DNA of 64,000 nt from Novosphingobium ginsenosidimutans (GTDB taxonomy: Bacteria; Pseudomonadota; Alphaproteobacteria; Sphingomonadales; Sphingomonadaceae). The stretch is from assembly GCF_007954425.1 (NCBI RefSeq), contig NZ_CP042345.1, forward strand, positions 124,001-188,000. Direction: 5' to 3'. The translations under genes and the position numbers were made by a program. Position 1 is the stretch's first letter. The number at the start of each line of letters is the position of its first letter. Under the pieces are notes generated by a model. It had not been told where the DNA came from. It saw only the letters and a program-made list of their open reading frames with translations, and did no database searches. Positions 16,909 to 24,979 of the stretch are shown here, piece after piece.

Positions 16909-16944
16909 TGATATACTGATATCATATCATGATATCATGTCAAG
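16909..16944 (-). promoter_or_regulatory. Operator-promoter of the toxin-antitoxin operon
   Basis: The region holds TGATATAC, TGATATCA (16917-16924) and TGATATCA (16930-16937), two being perfect 8-bp palindromes 13 bp apart. On the minus strand a TTGACA box (16939-16944) stands upstream of them. The boxes touch the antitoxin start codon, so the leader is very short. Ribbon-helix-helix dimers typically bind such clustered short palindromes, and the toxin usually modulates binding. Confidence 0.7.
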
Positions 16945-16950
16945 CCCATT

Positions 16951-17340
16951 CTAGTCGACCGGATCGATCCCCGGTGGATAGTATGAAATCTCGACTCGCA
17001 GGCCATCGGGGTCCGGAATGAATAAAGCTACGACGCCTTCGCCAAAGCGCTGCAACCGTGCTTCGTAGCCAGCACTATCCATAGCCTGCTTGATCGCTTC
17101 GACCACTTGAGAATCTGGCGCCTTGAAGCCCAGATGGTTGAGCCCCGGCGCATATCGGCCATAGTCTCCGGTGTCGGGGTAGGCTTCACGAAATTGCAGA
17201 AACAGCCCAAGTTCGTTCGACCAAATCCCTCGCCTTTTCTGCGCAAAGCCTAGCAAAGGCAGGACCAGGCCATAAAACCTGGCGGACTCGTCAAAGTCGC
17301 GGGACAGAATGGTTAGGTGATCAAGAGGCAGGCTTTGCAT
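16951..17340 (-). CDS. VOC (glyoxalase/bleomycin-resistance) family protein
   Basis: The 129-residue protein has the paired beta-alpha-beta units of the vicinal-oxygen-chelate superfamily: LDHLTILSRDFDESARFYG at the start, a middle GLNHLGFKAPD, and the C-terminal DPDGLRVEISYYPPG. Putative metal ligands are H8, the GLNH histidine and the glutamate of RVEI. The substrate is unknown. It lies 30 bases downstream of glmU on the same strand, so it may be read from the same transcript, but no functional link to amino-sugar synthesis is evident. Confidence 0.82.
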   Translation of the reverse strand: MQSLPLDHLTILSRDFDESARFYGLVLPLLGFAQKRRGIWSNELGLFLQFREAYPDTGDYGRYAPGLNHLGFKAPDSQVVEAIKQAMDSAGYEARLQRFGEGVVALFIPDPDGLRVEISYYPPGIDPVD

Positions 17341-17370
17341 GGTCTCCAGATGGCACCTGTCGGCTCTCGT

Positions 17371-18723
17371 TCAACCCTGCTTCTCGGCCTTCTTCTTCTT
17401 CATCGCGTCGTGGAACCGGTCCGCCCAACCCGGCTTGACCAGCTGCTCGCCGCGCACGATCCGCAGTTCGCCGTCCATCACGTCGCGCGTCACGGCGCTG
17501 CCGGCGGCGACGATAGCGTCGGCACCGATCTTGACCGGGGCGACCAGCGCGGAGTTGGAGCCGATGAAGGCGCGTTCGCCGATAACCGTCTTGTATTTGA
17601 AATAGCCATCGTAATTGCAGGTAATCGTGCCTGCGCCAATGTTCGCCCCGGCCCCGACTTCGGCATCGCCGATATAGGCCAGGTGATTGGCCTTGGCGCC
17701 TTTGCCCATCGTCGCCTTCTTGACCTCGACAAAGTTGCCGACCTTGGCCTTCTCCTCCAGCACCGCACCGGGCCGCAAGCGAGCATAGGGGCCAACTTCA
17801 ACACCGGTGGCAAGGCGCGCGCCTTCGATATGGCAGAAGCCGCGGATCTTTACCCCATCAGCCACGGAAACGCCGGGACCGAACACCACGTTGGGTTCAA
17901 CCAGCACATCGCGGCCAAGCTTGGTATCCCAGGCAAACCAGACCGTTTCCGGCGCGACCAGCGAGGCGCCGTCATCCATGGCCTGGCGGCGGCGGCGCTG
18001 CTGCCAGCGGGCTTCCGCCTCGGCCAGTTCGGCCCGGCTGTTGATGCCCATGACTTCGGCCTCGTCGGTCTCGACCACGACGACCCGCGCGCCTTCGGCG
18101 ATGGCATTGGTGGCAACATCGGGGAGGTAATATTCGCCCGCCGCATTGTCATTGCCGACCGCTTCCAGCAGCCGCCACATGTCATCGCTATGGGCGACGA
18201 TCACGCCCGAATTGCACAGATTGACCGCGCGCTCTTCTTGGCTGGCATCCTTGTGCTCGACCATCTTGCGGACGGTGCCATCATGATCGGCGATGATCCG
18301 GCCATAGGCGGCGGTATCGTCTGGCCGGAAGCCCAGCACTGCCACCTTTGCGCCGGATGACAGCGCATCGCACAGCCGCCGCACCGTGCTTGCCGCCAGG
18401 AACGGTACGTCGCCGAAACAGACCAGCACCAGCCCCGAAAAATCGGCCAGTGCAGCCTTGGCCTGCAGCGCGGCGTGGGCCGTGCCAAGCTGCGGTTCCT
18501 GTACGACCACTTCCGAACCTGTCCCGGCCAGCGCGGCCTCGATCTGCTCACGCCGGTCTCCGGCTACGATCACCGTCCGCGCGACACCGACTGCGCCGAT
18601 CGACCCAAGCAAGTGCAGCAGCATCGGATGGCCGGCGATCGGGTGGAGCACCTTGTGCAGGTCGCTCTTCATGCGGGTGCCCTTGCCCGCGGCAAGGACG
18701 ATAACAGCAAGTGACTGGCTCAT
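17371..18723 (-). CDS. glmU: Bifunctional GlcN-1-P acetyltransferase / GlcNAc-1-P uridyltransferase
   Basis: The 450-residue enzyme has an N-terminal nucleotidyltransferase (LAAGKGTRMKSDLHKVLHPIAGHPM, and LVCFGDVPFL for the metal site) and a C-terminal left-handed beta-helix acetyltransferase (hexapeptide repeats from about residue 255, with GNFVEVKKATMGKGAKANHLAYIGDAEVG and NIGAGTITCNYDG). It converts glucosamine-1-phosphate to UDP-GlcNAc. ATG 18723 gives the normal start MSQSLAVIVLAAGKGTRM. It is divergent from gph, with 59 bases between. GlmS lies downstream on the same strand beyond inserted genes. Confidence 0.97.
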   Translation of the reverse strand: MSQSLAVIVLAAGKGTRMKSDLHKVLHPIAGHPMLLHLLGSIGAVGVARTVIVAGDRREQIEAALAGTGSEVVVQEPQLGTAHAALQAKAALADFSGLVLVCFGDVPFLAASTVRRLCDALSSGAKVAVLGFRPDDTAAYGRIIADHDGTVRKMVEHKDASQEERAVNLCNSGVIVAHSDDMWRLLEAVGNDNAAGEYYLPDVATNAIAEGARVVVVETDEAEVMGINSRAELAEAEARWQQRRRRQAMDDGASLVAPETVWFAWDTKLGRDVLVEPNVVFGPGVSVADGVKIRGFCHIEGARLATGVEVGPYARLRPGAVLEEKAKVGNFVEVKKATMGKGAKANHLAYIGDAEVGAGANIGAGTITCNYDGYFKYKTVIGERAFIGSNSALVAPVKIGADAIVAAGSAVTRDVMDGELRIVRGEQLVKPGWADRFHDAMKKKKAEKQG

Positions 18724-18782
18724 GCGCGTGCCATGCCACCAAATGCTTGCCGATTCCAGAACGCTGCACCACGGGGCTGGCG

Positions 18783-19445
18783 ATGACTGCGATCCGCTTT
18801 GCCACCGTGGGCTTCGATCTCGACGGGACCCTGCTCGACACCTCGCGCGACTTGGGCGTGGCGCTGAACCATGCGCTGGCCAGCATCGACCGCCCACCAG
18901 TGCCCGATGCCCAGGTGATGAACCTGATCGGCGGCGGATCGGGGCTCATGCTGCGCCGCGCGCTGGCGCTGACCGGGGGTGACGACGGCATCGATTTCGA
19001 TGCGCTGCGCCAGGTGCTGCTCGCCCACTACGAAGCCAACATCGCGGTTCACACTGCGCTCTATCCCGGCGGGGCAGCGATGCTTGACGCGCTGGACGCG
19101 TGCGGTGTCAGGATCGCGATGGTCACCAACAAGCCGCAGCACCTGGCGGTCAAGCTGCTGGGCGAACTGGGCCTGCTGGACCGCTTTGCCTGTGTAATCG
19201 GTGGCGGCGGCGGCTTTCCGTTGAAGCCCGCGCCCGATGCCTTGCACGCGATGGTCGAACGCTCAGGCGGCGGCGCGGCGGCCTATGTTGGGGACACGAC
19301 ATTCGACACCGGCGCGGCCCGCGCCGCCGGCCTGCCCTGCGTCGCGGTCAGCTTTGGCTTCAATGACCAGCCCGCACACGAGCTGGGCGCCGAAGCGGTG
19401 ATCGACCACTTCGACACCCTGATCCCGGTGCTGGCGACGCTTTAG
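18783..19445 (+). CDS. gph: Phosphoglycolate phosphatase-like HAD hydrolase
   Basis: The 220-residue HAD-superfamily enzyme has motif I DLDGTLLDT (about residues 12-20), motif II VTNKP, the lysine in LKPAPDAL, and the motif IV aspartates in VGDTTFDTGAARAAG. The cap domain is of the Gph/PGP type, suggesting removal of 2-phosphoglycolate produced by DNA repair or metabolism; the exact substrate is not certain. ATG 18783 is chosen because the family starts a few residues before motif I. Its stop overlaps the stop of the convergent porin gene by four bases. Confidence 0.88.
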   Translation: MTAIRFATVGFDLDGTLLDTSRDLGVALNHALASIDRPPVPDAQVMNLIGGGSGLMLRRALALTGGDDGIDFDALRQVLLAHYEANIAVHTALYPGGAAMLDALDACGVRIAMVTNKPQHLAVKLLGELGLLDRFACVIGGGGGFPLKPAPDALHAMVERSGGGAAAYVGDTTFDTGAARAAGLPCVAVSFGFNDQPAHELGAEAVIDHFDTLIPVLATL

Positions 19446-21070
19446 AAATCGAACTGCAGGCGGCTCTGCAGCACATTCACGCCGTAATTGCGCTGGTTGA
19501 CCGGCAGGGTCGAAGCCGGATCGACGATCGCCGCCTGCGGCCCGCCCTCCACCTCTATGCGGCCATAATTCAGCATCAGCCGCAGGTAATCGTTGAGGTA
19601 CCAGTTCACCCCGACGAGGTAGCTCGACTGGGTACCGCCCCGGCCCAAACGGGCGTTCAGCGCCGCGAGGCTAGTTGCTCCGGTGGCGAAATTGTTGGTC
19701 GGGCCGCTCACCAGATCTTCATCCGACAGGTCGAGATATTCGTAACGGCCAACAATCTGGATCGCCCCGGCCCCGCCCTTGCTGATCGGCTTCAGCACCT
19801 TGGTCCGCGTCCAGGTGCCGTCGCCGCGCTTGTAGCCTCGGGTATCGCCGGTCAGGAAATAGCCGACTTCACCATAGGCCCCGAAGAAGCCCGGATTGGT
19901 AACGGGCACGACCGCCGAGTTGCCGCCCGAGAAGGCATCGGTGCCAGTCGCGAGGTCACCCGCCTTGTACCCGCGGGCCTTCAACCACTGGGCTTCGCCC
20001 GCGACATGCAACGGACCGAAGATGCCAGCTGCTTCCACGCCCAGAATTGAATCGCCTTTCGCCGCAAAGCTGCCGGTATCGACGAACCGTACGTCAGTCA
20101 GCTGGCTGTTCGGCCGGGCGCGATAACGGGCCAGCTGGTTGGTTGAGGGCATGTTGGTTCCGGTTGAGGTGCCACCCGAAATGTTCGAGGCGAAATCGCG
20201 GTATTGGTAATTGACGCCGAGGTGGAGCTGTCCGCCCAACGCCTTCGGCATATAAGTCAGCCGCGCCGCGCCGATCCAGCCGTTGTTATCGAGGCTGCTA
20301 TCGAGCGAGTGCGCCGCAAACAGACCGACTTCCGCGCGCCAATCGTCGTTTTTGCCCTTGTAGGCCACGGCAGCGCCAAGGCGGCGCGAATTGAGGAAGG
20401 CATCGTTGAACGAAGCGCGTTCCATGAAGGAAATGTAGTTGGAGCTGGTGATTTGCTCCATCCCGTCCATCGTTTCGAAGTTGCCGAAGCGCACTGTGAT
20501 GGGAGCGTTCGCTGGCGAATAGGACACCAGGAAATCGGCCAAGGCGACGCTGCTGTTGGCAAAGTCGAACTCGGCCTTGTAGCCCAGGCCGCCCGGCATC
20601 GTCCCTTCTGCCCCCAAACGAACGCGGCGAACGCGCAGATTGCCGCCCAGGCTGGGGGTGGTCAGCGCGCCGGGTGAGGAGATCGTCCCGGCATCAAGAT
20701 GCAGGCGCCCGCGCGGCTTGAAGCTCCAGCCGTCCTTGGTCGAAAGCTCCGGTGCGCCCTTCCAGTTGACGGCGAAGGCCGGTTCGGCGCTCTTCGCGGC
20801 CTTGGCGGCGCTGGCGGCATCGGTCTTGGCCGCTTCGGCCTGGGCGAGCGCGGCGGCGGCGCGGGCCTCGGCGCTTTCGGCGCGGGCCTTGGCGCTGTCG
20901 AGCTGGCCTTCAAGGCTATCGACCCGGGCCGCAAGCGCCTGCATCTGTGCGCGCATCGCGGCGAGTTCCTCGCGCATGGCGGCGTCTTCCTTGGCGCCGG
21001 CCAGGGCCGGACTGGCCCAGCCCAGCGAAACGGCAACGGCGATGGCGGAAATGCGCAGTCCGGTGTTCAT
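19442..21070 (-). CDS. Phosphate-selective porin O/P family outer-membrane protein
   Basis: The 542-residue precursor has a signal peptide (MNTGLRISAIAVAVSLGWASPALA), an N-terminal coiled coil (residues about 27-90, REELAAMRAQMQALAARVDSLEGQ with heptads and an Ala/Glu-rich continuation), and an OprP/OprO-like beta-barrel (RLHLDAGTISSPG, RVRRVRLGAEGTMPGGLGYKAEFDF, ETMDGMEQITSSNYISFMERAS) ending in QSRLQFDF with a terminal Phe. OprP forms phosphate-selective trimers induced by phosphate starvation. A strong Pho-box-like repeat is 59 bases upstream. ATG 21070 was chosen for the signal peptide and a GAGGGACTCAAGG leader. Confidence 0.9.
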   Translation of the reverse strand: MNTGLRISAIAVAVSLGWASPALAGAKEDAAMREELAAMRAQMQALAARVDSLEGQLDSAKARAESAEARAAAALAQAEAAKTDAASAAKAAKSAEPAFAVNWKGAPELSTKDGWSFKPRGRLHLDAGTISSPGALTTPSLGGNLRVRRVRLGAEGTMPGGLGYKAEFDFANSSVALADFLVSYSPANAPITVRFGNFETMDGMEQITSSNYISFMERASFNDAFLNSRRLGAAVAYKGKNDDWRAEVGLFAAHSLDSSLDNNGWIGAARLTYMPKALGGQLHLGVNYQYRDFASNISGGTSTGTNMPSTNQLARYRARPNSQLTDVRFVDTGSFAAKGDSILGVEAAGIFGPLHVAGEAQWLKARGYKAGDLATGTDAFSGGNSAVVPVTNPGFFGAYGEVGYFLTGDTRGYKRGDGTWTRTKVLKPISKGGAGAIQIVGRYEYLDLSDEDLVSGPTNNFATGATSLAALNARLGRGGTQSSYLVGVNWYLNDYLRLMLNYGRIEVEGGPQAAIVDPASTLPVNQRNYGVNVLQSRLQFDF

Positions 21071-21128
21071 GCCTTGAGTCCCTCGTGACAGTTTTGTTTC
21101 GATTCGCAGACGCATCTAGGACTTCTAG

Positions 21129-21146
21129 GTGACAGTTATTTGACAA
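21129..21146 (-). promoter_or_regulatory. Pho-box-like repeat upstream of the phosphate-selective porin
   Basis: On the minus strand it reads TTGTCAA-ATAA-CTGTCAC, near-identical in layout to PhoB boxes (CTGTCAT-AAAT-CTGTCAC), with a TAGATG -10-like element ten bases downstream. It sits 59 bases before the porin start. A further lone GTGACAG half-site occurs at 21085-21091 (plus-strand sense), four 11-bp turns away. Of the four boxes in the window, this is the best in both sequence and gene context. Confidence 0.7.
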
Positions 21147-21272
21147 CTGCGCGTCCACTGCCGCTACGGCAACGCCAGCACCTTTCTACCCTGTTGAAAG
21201 CCGAGGAAAGCCGTGCCAGTGCAGCCCGCGCTTCCCCAGCGGGATCCAACAGATTTTTGTGGAGCTAAGCTT

Positions 21273-22187
21273 ATGACCATTTCTTTCAAGGACCGTGTTG
21301 CGATCGTTACCGGCGCGGGCGGCGGCCTGGGCCGTTCCTATGCCCTCGAGCTGGCCAAGCGCGGCGCCAAGGTTGTCGTCAATGACCTGGGCGGCAGCCG
21401 CGATGGCACGGGCCATTCCGACGCCGCGCTGAAGGTTGTCGAAGAGATCAAGGCGATGGGCGGCGAAGCCATGTCGAACGGCGGCTCGGTCACCGACCTC
21501 GCCCAGATGGAAGAGATGGTCGCCAAGGCCAAGGAAGCCTGGGGCGGCGTGCACATCCTGATCAACAACGCCGGCATCCTGCGCGACAAGAGCTTCGCCA
21601 AGATGACCATGGAAGACTGGAAGCTGGTGATCGACGTTCACCTGAACGGCAGCGCCAACTGCACCAAGGCGGTGTGGGACCTGATGCGTGAACAAGCCTA
21701 TGGCCGCATCCTGATGACCGCCAGCAGCACCGGCCTGTTCGGCAACTTCGGCCAGGCCAACTATGGCGCGGCCAAGCTGGGCCTGGCGGGCTTCACCAAG
21801 ACCCTCGCGCTTGAAGGCGCGAAGTACAACGTGCGGATCAACACCCTGGCCCCGGTCGCGGGTACCCGCATGACCGAAGACCTTGGCATGCCCGAAACCC
21901 TTTTCAACGCGCTGAAGCCGGAAAACGTTGCGCCGATGGCCCTGTACCTGGTCAGCGAAGACGCGCCGACCAACATGATCTGCGGCGCCGGCGCCGGGGC
22001 CTATCACGCCGCTTACGTCACTCTGACGCCGGGCGTCGCCCTGCCGGCTGACGAACGTACGCCAGAAGGCATCGCGGCGGCCTGGGAACAGATCATCGAC
22101 CGTACCGGCGAGATCGTCCCCCAGTCGGGCGGCGAACAGAGCCAGGTCGTGATGGCCGCCCTCGCCAAGATCGGCGGCTTGGGCTGA
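21273..22187 (+). CDS. SDR-family dehydrogenase, MFE-2 (HSD17B4)-like
   Basis: The 304-residue short-chain dehydrogenase has the nucleotide-binding TGAGGGLGRSYA and NDLGG motifs, the NNAG motif (ILINNAGILRDKSF) and an active-site S-Y-K set in TASSTGLFGNFGQANYGAAKLG. The NDLGGSRDGTG loop and the length match the 3-hydroxyacyl-CoA dehydrogenase part of peroxisomal-type multifunctional enzyme 2, so a role in fatty-acid or steroid-side-chain beta-oxidation is likely. ATG 21273 follows a GGAG ribosome site 9 bases upstream. No other beta-oxidation genes are adjacent. Confidence 0.85.
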   Translation: MTISFKDRVAIVTGAGGGLGRSYALELAKRGAKVVVNDLGGSRDGTGHSDAALKVVEEIKAMGGEAMSNGGSVTDLAQMEEMVAKAKEAWGGVHILINNAGILRDKSFAKMTMEDWKLVIDVHLNGSANCTKAVWDLMREQAYGRILMTASSTGLFGNFGQANYGAAKLGLAGFTKTLALEGAKYNVRINTLAPVAGTRMTEDLGMPETLFNALKPENVAPMALYLVSEDAPTNMICGAGAGAYHAAYVTLTPGVALPADERTPEGIAAAWEQIIDRTGEIVPQSGGEQSQVVMAALAKIGGLG

Positions 22188-22237
22188 TCCAATGCCGCCT
22201 GCCGCAAGCAGGCGGGGCAGGCCGCAATCCTGCATGC

Positions 22238-22257
22238 TGTATTGACACAGTAATACA
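22238..22257. promoter_or_regulatory. Small palindrome before the membrane protein gene
   Basis: TGTATT-GACACAGT-AATACA has perfect 6-bp arms and encloses a TTGACA -35-like element, about 40 bases before the start of the next gene. It could be an operator for a repressor acting on that gene. No regulator gene is adjacent. Confidence 0.35.
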
Positions 22258-22296
22258 CATGGGGCATCCTCTTCCGACAACAGGTGGAGGATGCCC

Positions 22297-23337
22297 ATGT
22301 ATAGCGAAGCCGAACTGCAGTCCGCAGTCGCCGCAGGAGCGCTAAGCCGCGAAGCGGCGCAGGCGCTGCGCGATCATGCCAACGGGATGCGCAATGCCCC
22401 CGTCGCTGATGAAGAACATTTCCGGCTGATCACCGGGTTCAACGATATCTTCGTGACCATTGCCGCTGTGCTGCTGCTGGTGGCCTGCGCCGGGATCGGC
22501 GGGGCCATATCCGCCGGCGCTGGGGGTCTGCTGGTGGCAGGCGCCGCCTGGCTGATGGCCGAATTCTTTACGCGCAAGCGGCGCATGGCCCTGCCCTCGA
22601 TCGTCTTGCTGCTGGCCTTTGTCGGCGGGGTGATCGCCATTCCGCTCGAGATCATCGATTCCACCGATCCGCAGTTTAGCGACCAGACAACGGCGCTGAT
22701 CGGCGCGGGCATTGCCTTGCTGGCCGGCGGGGCCGCGCTGGTCCACTGGCGGCGCTTCATGGTGCCGATCACGGTTGCCGCGGGTACGGCGGCGCTTGCC
22801 GCCACAGCGGTGGCGCTGATCATGGCCGCAATCCAGCCGCTGGTCGGCCGCGACGGGATGGAGAATGTCCTGCTGTGGCTGCTGTTTGGCGCCGGGATTG
22901 TCGTCTTCGGCTTTGCCATGCGCTGGGACATGTCGGACCGCGCCCGCGAAACCCGCCGCAGCGACGTTGCCTTCTGGCTGCACCTGCTGGCCGCACCGAT
23001 GATCGCCCACCCCCTGTTCCATGCCCTGGGCGTGACCGAGGGCCAGAACATCGGCGCGCCGGCTGCGCTGGGCGTGATCGTGATCTATGTCCTGCTCGGG
23101 CTGGTTGCCCTGGCGGTCGACCGCCGCGCGCTGCTGGTGTCAGCACTGGCCTATGTGCTGACCGCCATGACCCTGCTGTTCAAGAACTTTGGCATGGTTG
23201 AGCTGAACGTCGCGCTGACCGGCCTAGTCATCGGATCGGCCCTGCTCAGCCTCTCGGCCTTCTGGGGTCCGATCCGGCGGGCTGTGGTATCGCCCTTGCC
23301 CGATCAATGGCGGGGACGGCTGCCGGCTGCGGCCTAA
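22297..23337 (+). CDS. Multi-pass membrane protein of unknown function
   Basis: The protein is 346 residues. A hydrophilic start (about 50 residues, with SRE/AQALRDHANGMRNAP) resembles the N-terminal part of DUF2157-type membrane proteins. It is followed by about ten hydrophobic helices in pairs from residue 50 to 335. ATG 22297 is preferred because GGTGGAGG ends six bases before it; the ATG at 22291 would abut the ribosome site. It stands alone, followed by a large inverted repeat. No enzymatic motif is visible. Confidence 0.72.
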   Translation: MYSEAELQSAVAAGALSREAAQALRDHANGMRNAPVADEEHFRLITGFNDIFVTIAAVLLLVACAGIGGAISAGAGGLLVAGAAWLMAEFFTRKRRMALPSIVLLLAFVGGVIAIPLEIIDSTDPQFSDQTTALIGAGIALLAGGAALVHWRRFMVPITVAAGTAALAATAVALIMAAIQPLVGRDGMENVLLWLLFGAGIVVFGFAMRWDMSDRARETRRSDVAFWLHLLAAPMIAHPLFHALGVTEGQNIGAPAALGVIVIYVLLGLVALAVDRRALLVSALAYVLTAMTLLFKNFGMVELNVALTGLVIGSALLSLSAFWGPIRRAVVSPLPDQWRGRLPAAA

Positions 23338-23413
23338 TCACAGCAATCGCCACAGTGCGGGGCGGCGGGCTGGTCTCGCCGCCCCGTTGCTTTTGGCAAC
23401 ATATTCCCTTTTC

Positions 23414-23511
23414 CGTCATCCCCGCGAAAGCGGGGACCCATCACCTGACATCACCACCGCCGCGCCACTCGCCATCTTGGGAGATGGGTCCCCGCTTTCG
23501 CGGGGATGACG
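23414..23511. repeat. 29-bp perfect inverted repeat (REP-like element)
   Basis: Arms 23414-23442 and 23483-23511 are perfect reverse complements of 29 bases. Each arm itself folds through CCCCGC-GAAA-GCGGGG. The unit GTCATCCCCGCGAAAGCGGGG is a dispersed repeat found in many alphaproteobacterial genomes. It could end transcription from the membrane protein gene. A degraded single copy occurs at 30161-30189. Confidence 0.85.
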
Positions 23512-23530
23512 TTGAGTGGTTAGGTTTGAC

Positions 23531-23559
23531 TTGACAAACGAACCATTTTGGTTCATATG
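23531..23559 (+). promoter_or_regulatory. Sigma-70-like promoter with an embedded operator palindrome
   Basis: TTGACA (23531-23536), a 17-bp spacer and CATATG (23554-23559) form a good housekeeping promoter. The spacer end contains the perfect palindrome GAACCA-TTT-TGGTTC (23540-23554), typical in form of TetR-family operators. It fires rightward into a stretch without a recognisable gene. Both elements are direct observations; the regulator is not nearby. Confidence 0.6.
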
Positions 23560-23595
23560 TGCGCCCGACGGATGCCGGACGGGTTACGCGTGCCG

Positions 23596-23720
23596 CCTGC
23601 TTCCGTGCAGTGGCCGGTGCGACAAGGCACCGATCCCGGATCGTGGAACTGGACCTTTACGGTCCTGAACGCCAGGCGGCAGGGGAGCGAGCCCGTCCCG
23701 CCAGCGCCACTGACCGCAGG
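23596..23720 (+). ncRNA. Candidate structured RNA with no protein match
   Basis: Downstream of the 23531 promoter, the sequence can fold into a closed junction. A helix CAGTGGC (23608-23614) with GCCACTG (23706-23712) encloses three perfect hairpins: CGGTGC-GACAAG-GCACCG (23615-23632), GGACC-TTTAC-GGTCC (23651-23665) and GGCGG...CCGCC (23675-23702). An outer CCTGC/GCAGG (23596-23600, 23716-23720) extends it. I checked it by eye for tmRNA, RNase P, SRP and cobalamin riboswitch motifs and found none. GC-rich DNA folds easily, so this is only a candidate. The rest of 23560-23883 shows no convincing open reading frame. Confidence 0.35.
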
Positions 23721-23883
23721 GCCGAGTGGATGGTTCTTGGCAGCGACCCCATCCGCCGTTCGCAAGGATTGGCTGCAAGCCTCGCTCGATCGGCTTCACG
23801 GGTACATTCGCACCGGCCGCATCCGTCCGTTTGTGCAGTCCAGATCAATCAGCCTGTCGGTCCGGCGGGCCGCAGCCGCACGC

Positions 23884-24231
23884 CTAGTCCTCAACCACCT
23901 TGAGCAGTCGCCGCTCCAGCGGGAACAACACGCCGGACAATTCGTGCCCGCGCTTTAGAACCTGTCCCGCCTCACCATAGAGCGTCCACATGCCCTGCTT
24001 GGTGCGCAAGGCAGGACGCTTTTCGATCCGCGCCTCGGGCCGTTCGGCGGCGCGGCGGAAGCCGCAGAAGCTGGCGGCCTCCTTGCCGAAATCCATCGCA
24101 TAGTCGCGCCACAATCCGGCAGCGACCATCCGCCCATAGAGATCCAGGATGCGTTGCAATTCGTCCCGCTCAAACCCGACCTGCGCGATCCGCGCGGCCT
24201 GGAACGGAAAGGGCGTGACGACTGCGCTCAA
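23884..24231 (-). CDS. DUF2794 family protein
   Basis: The 115-residue protein matches the conserved alphaproteobacterial family DUF2794 ([56 protein letters not shown], then [19 protein letters not shown]). The function is unknown. The start is a TTG that overlaps the cysE stop as TTGA, so it is translationally coupled to cysE and is the last gene of a row DUF2066-hdaA-cysE-DUF2794. The upstream TTG start is unusual but no ATG fits the family's N-terminus. Confidence 0.85.
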   Translation of the reverse strand: MSAVVTPFPFQAARIAQVGFERDELQRILDLYGRMVAAGLWRDYAMDFGKEAASFCGFRRAAERPEARIEKRPALRTKQGMWTLYGEAGQVLKRGHELSGVLFPLERRLLKVVED

Positions 24232-24938
24232 GCAGCGCCGCCCCGCTTGCGACCCGAGCTTTGCTTGGCCGCCTGGGCATCGCGCTCTTCAAGCAGCTGG
24301 GCGACCCGTTTTTGCAGCGTATCGATCTCGCACTGCAGGATCTCCAGCTTCTGCGTCGCCGGGTCGAACCGTTCGGAGCACGGCGTGCCATAGGGCACAA
24401 AGGCCTGGGTTTCCGGCTTGACCTCAACCGGGGTCGGCTTGGCCGGGATGCCCAGCATGGTTGCACCTTCGGGCACGTCCTTGGTCACCACGGCATTGGC
24501 CCCGATGCGCGAATCCTTGCCGACGTAAATCGGCCCCAGGATCGCCGCGCCCAGACTGATGATCACGCCATCGCCGATGGTCGGGTGGCGCTTGCCGCCG
24601 ACGCCGTTGGTCGGGTTGGTCCCGCCCAGGGTCGAGCCCTGGTACATGGTGACGTTATCGCCGATCTCGGCCGTTTCACCGATCACCACAAAGCCGTGGT
24701 CGATAAAGAAATTGCGCCCGATCTTTGCGCCGGGGTGGATATCGATCGCGGTCATGAAGCGGCTGAAATGATTGACCAGCCGCGCCAGCAGATAGAGCCG
24801 CGCGCGAAACAGCCGGTGCGCCACGCGGTGGAAACCCAGCGCCCAGACACCCGGATATAGCAGGATTTCCCAGCGCGACCGGACGGCCGGATCGCGGGCC
24901 TGGATCGAATCCAGATAGGTAATGAAACGTCCCGGCAT
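24228..24938 (-). CDS. cysE: Serine O-acetyltransferase (CysE/EpsC type)
   Basis: The 236-residue protein has an N-terminal helical part with [21 protein letters not shown] and a left-handed beta-helix of hexapeptide repeats ([64 protein letters not shown]). It makes O-acetylserine for cysteine synthesis. The C-terminus carries an extra segment of about 50 residues with a coiled-coil heptad run ([22 protein letters not shown]) and a basic tail. ATG 24938 has a GGGGAAT ribosome site; ATG 24950 is possible. It overlaps DUF2794 downstream. Confidence 0.92.
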   Translation of the reverse strand: MPGRFITYLDSIQARDPAVRSRWEILLYPGVWALGFHRVAHRLFRARLYLLARLVNHFSRFMTAIDIHPGAKIGRNFFIDHGFVVIGETAEIGDNVTMYQGSTLGGTNPTNGVGGKRHPTIGDGVIISLGAAILGPIYVGKDSRIGANAVVTKDVPEGATMLGIPAKPTPVEVKPETQAFVPYGTPCSERFDPATQKLEILQCEIDTLQKRVAQLLEERDAQAAKQSSGRKRGGAA

Positions 24939-24979
24939 AGAATTCCCCATCGGCCACGGATTCTCCCATAGGAGCAACC

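Noticed and set aside
23560..23760. Cobalamin riboswitch, suggested by a GCCACTG motif and GTCCCGCC
   Set aside because: The B12-box consensus and the core sequence around it are absent, and no B12 gene follows on the same strand.
23548..23958. Possible protein-coding frame after the 23531 promoter
   Set aside because: Neither plus-strand frame gives a recognisable family, both are rich in Arg/Pro/Ala as expected of random GC-rich DNA, and the 3' part is antisense to the DUF2794 gene.
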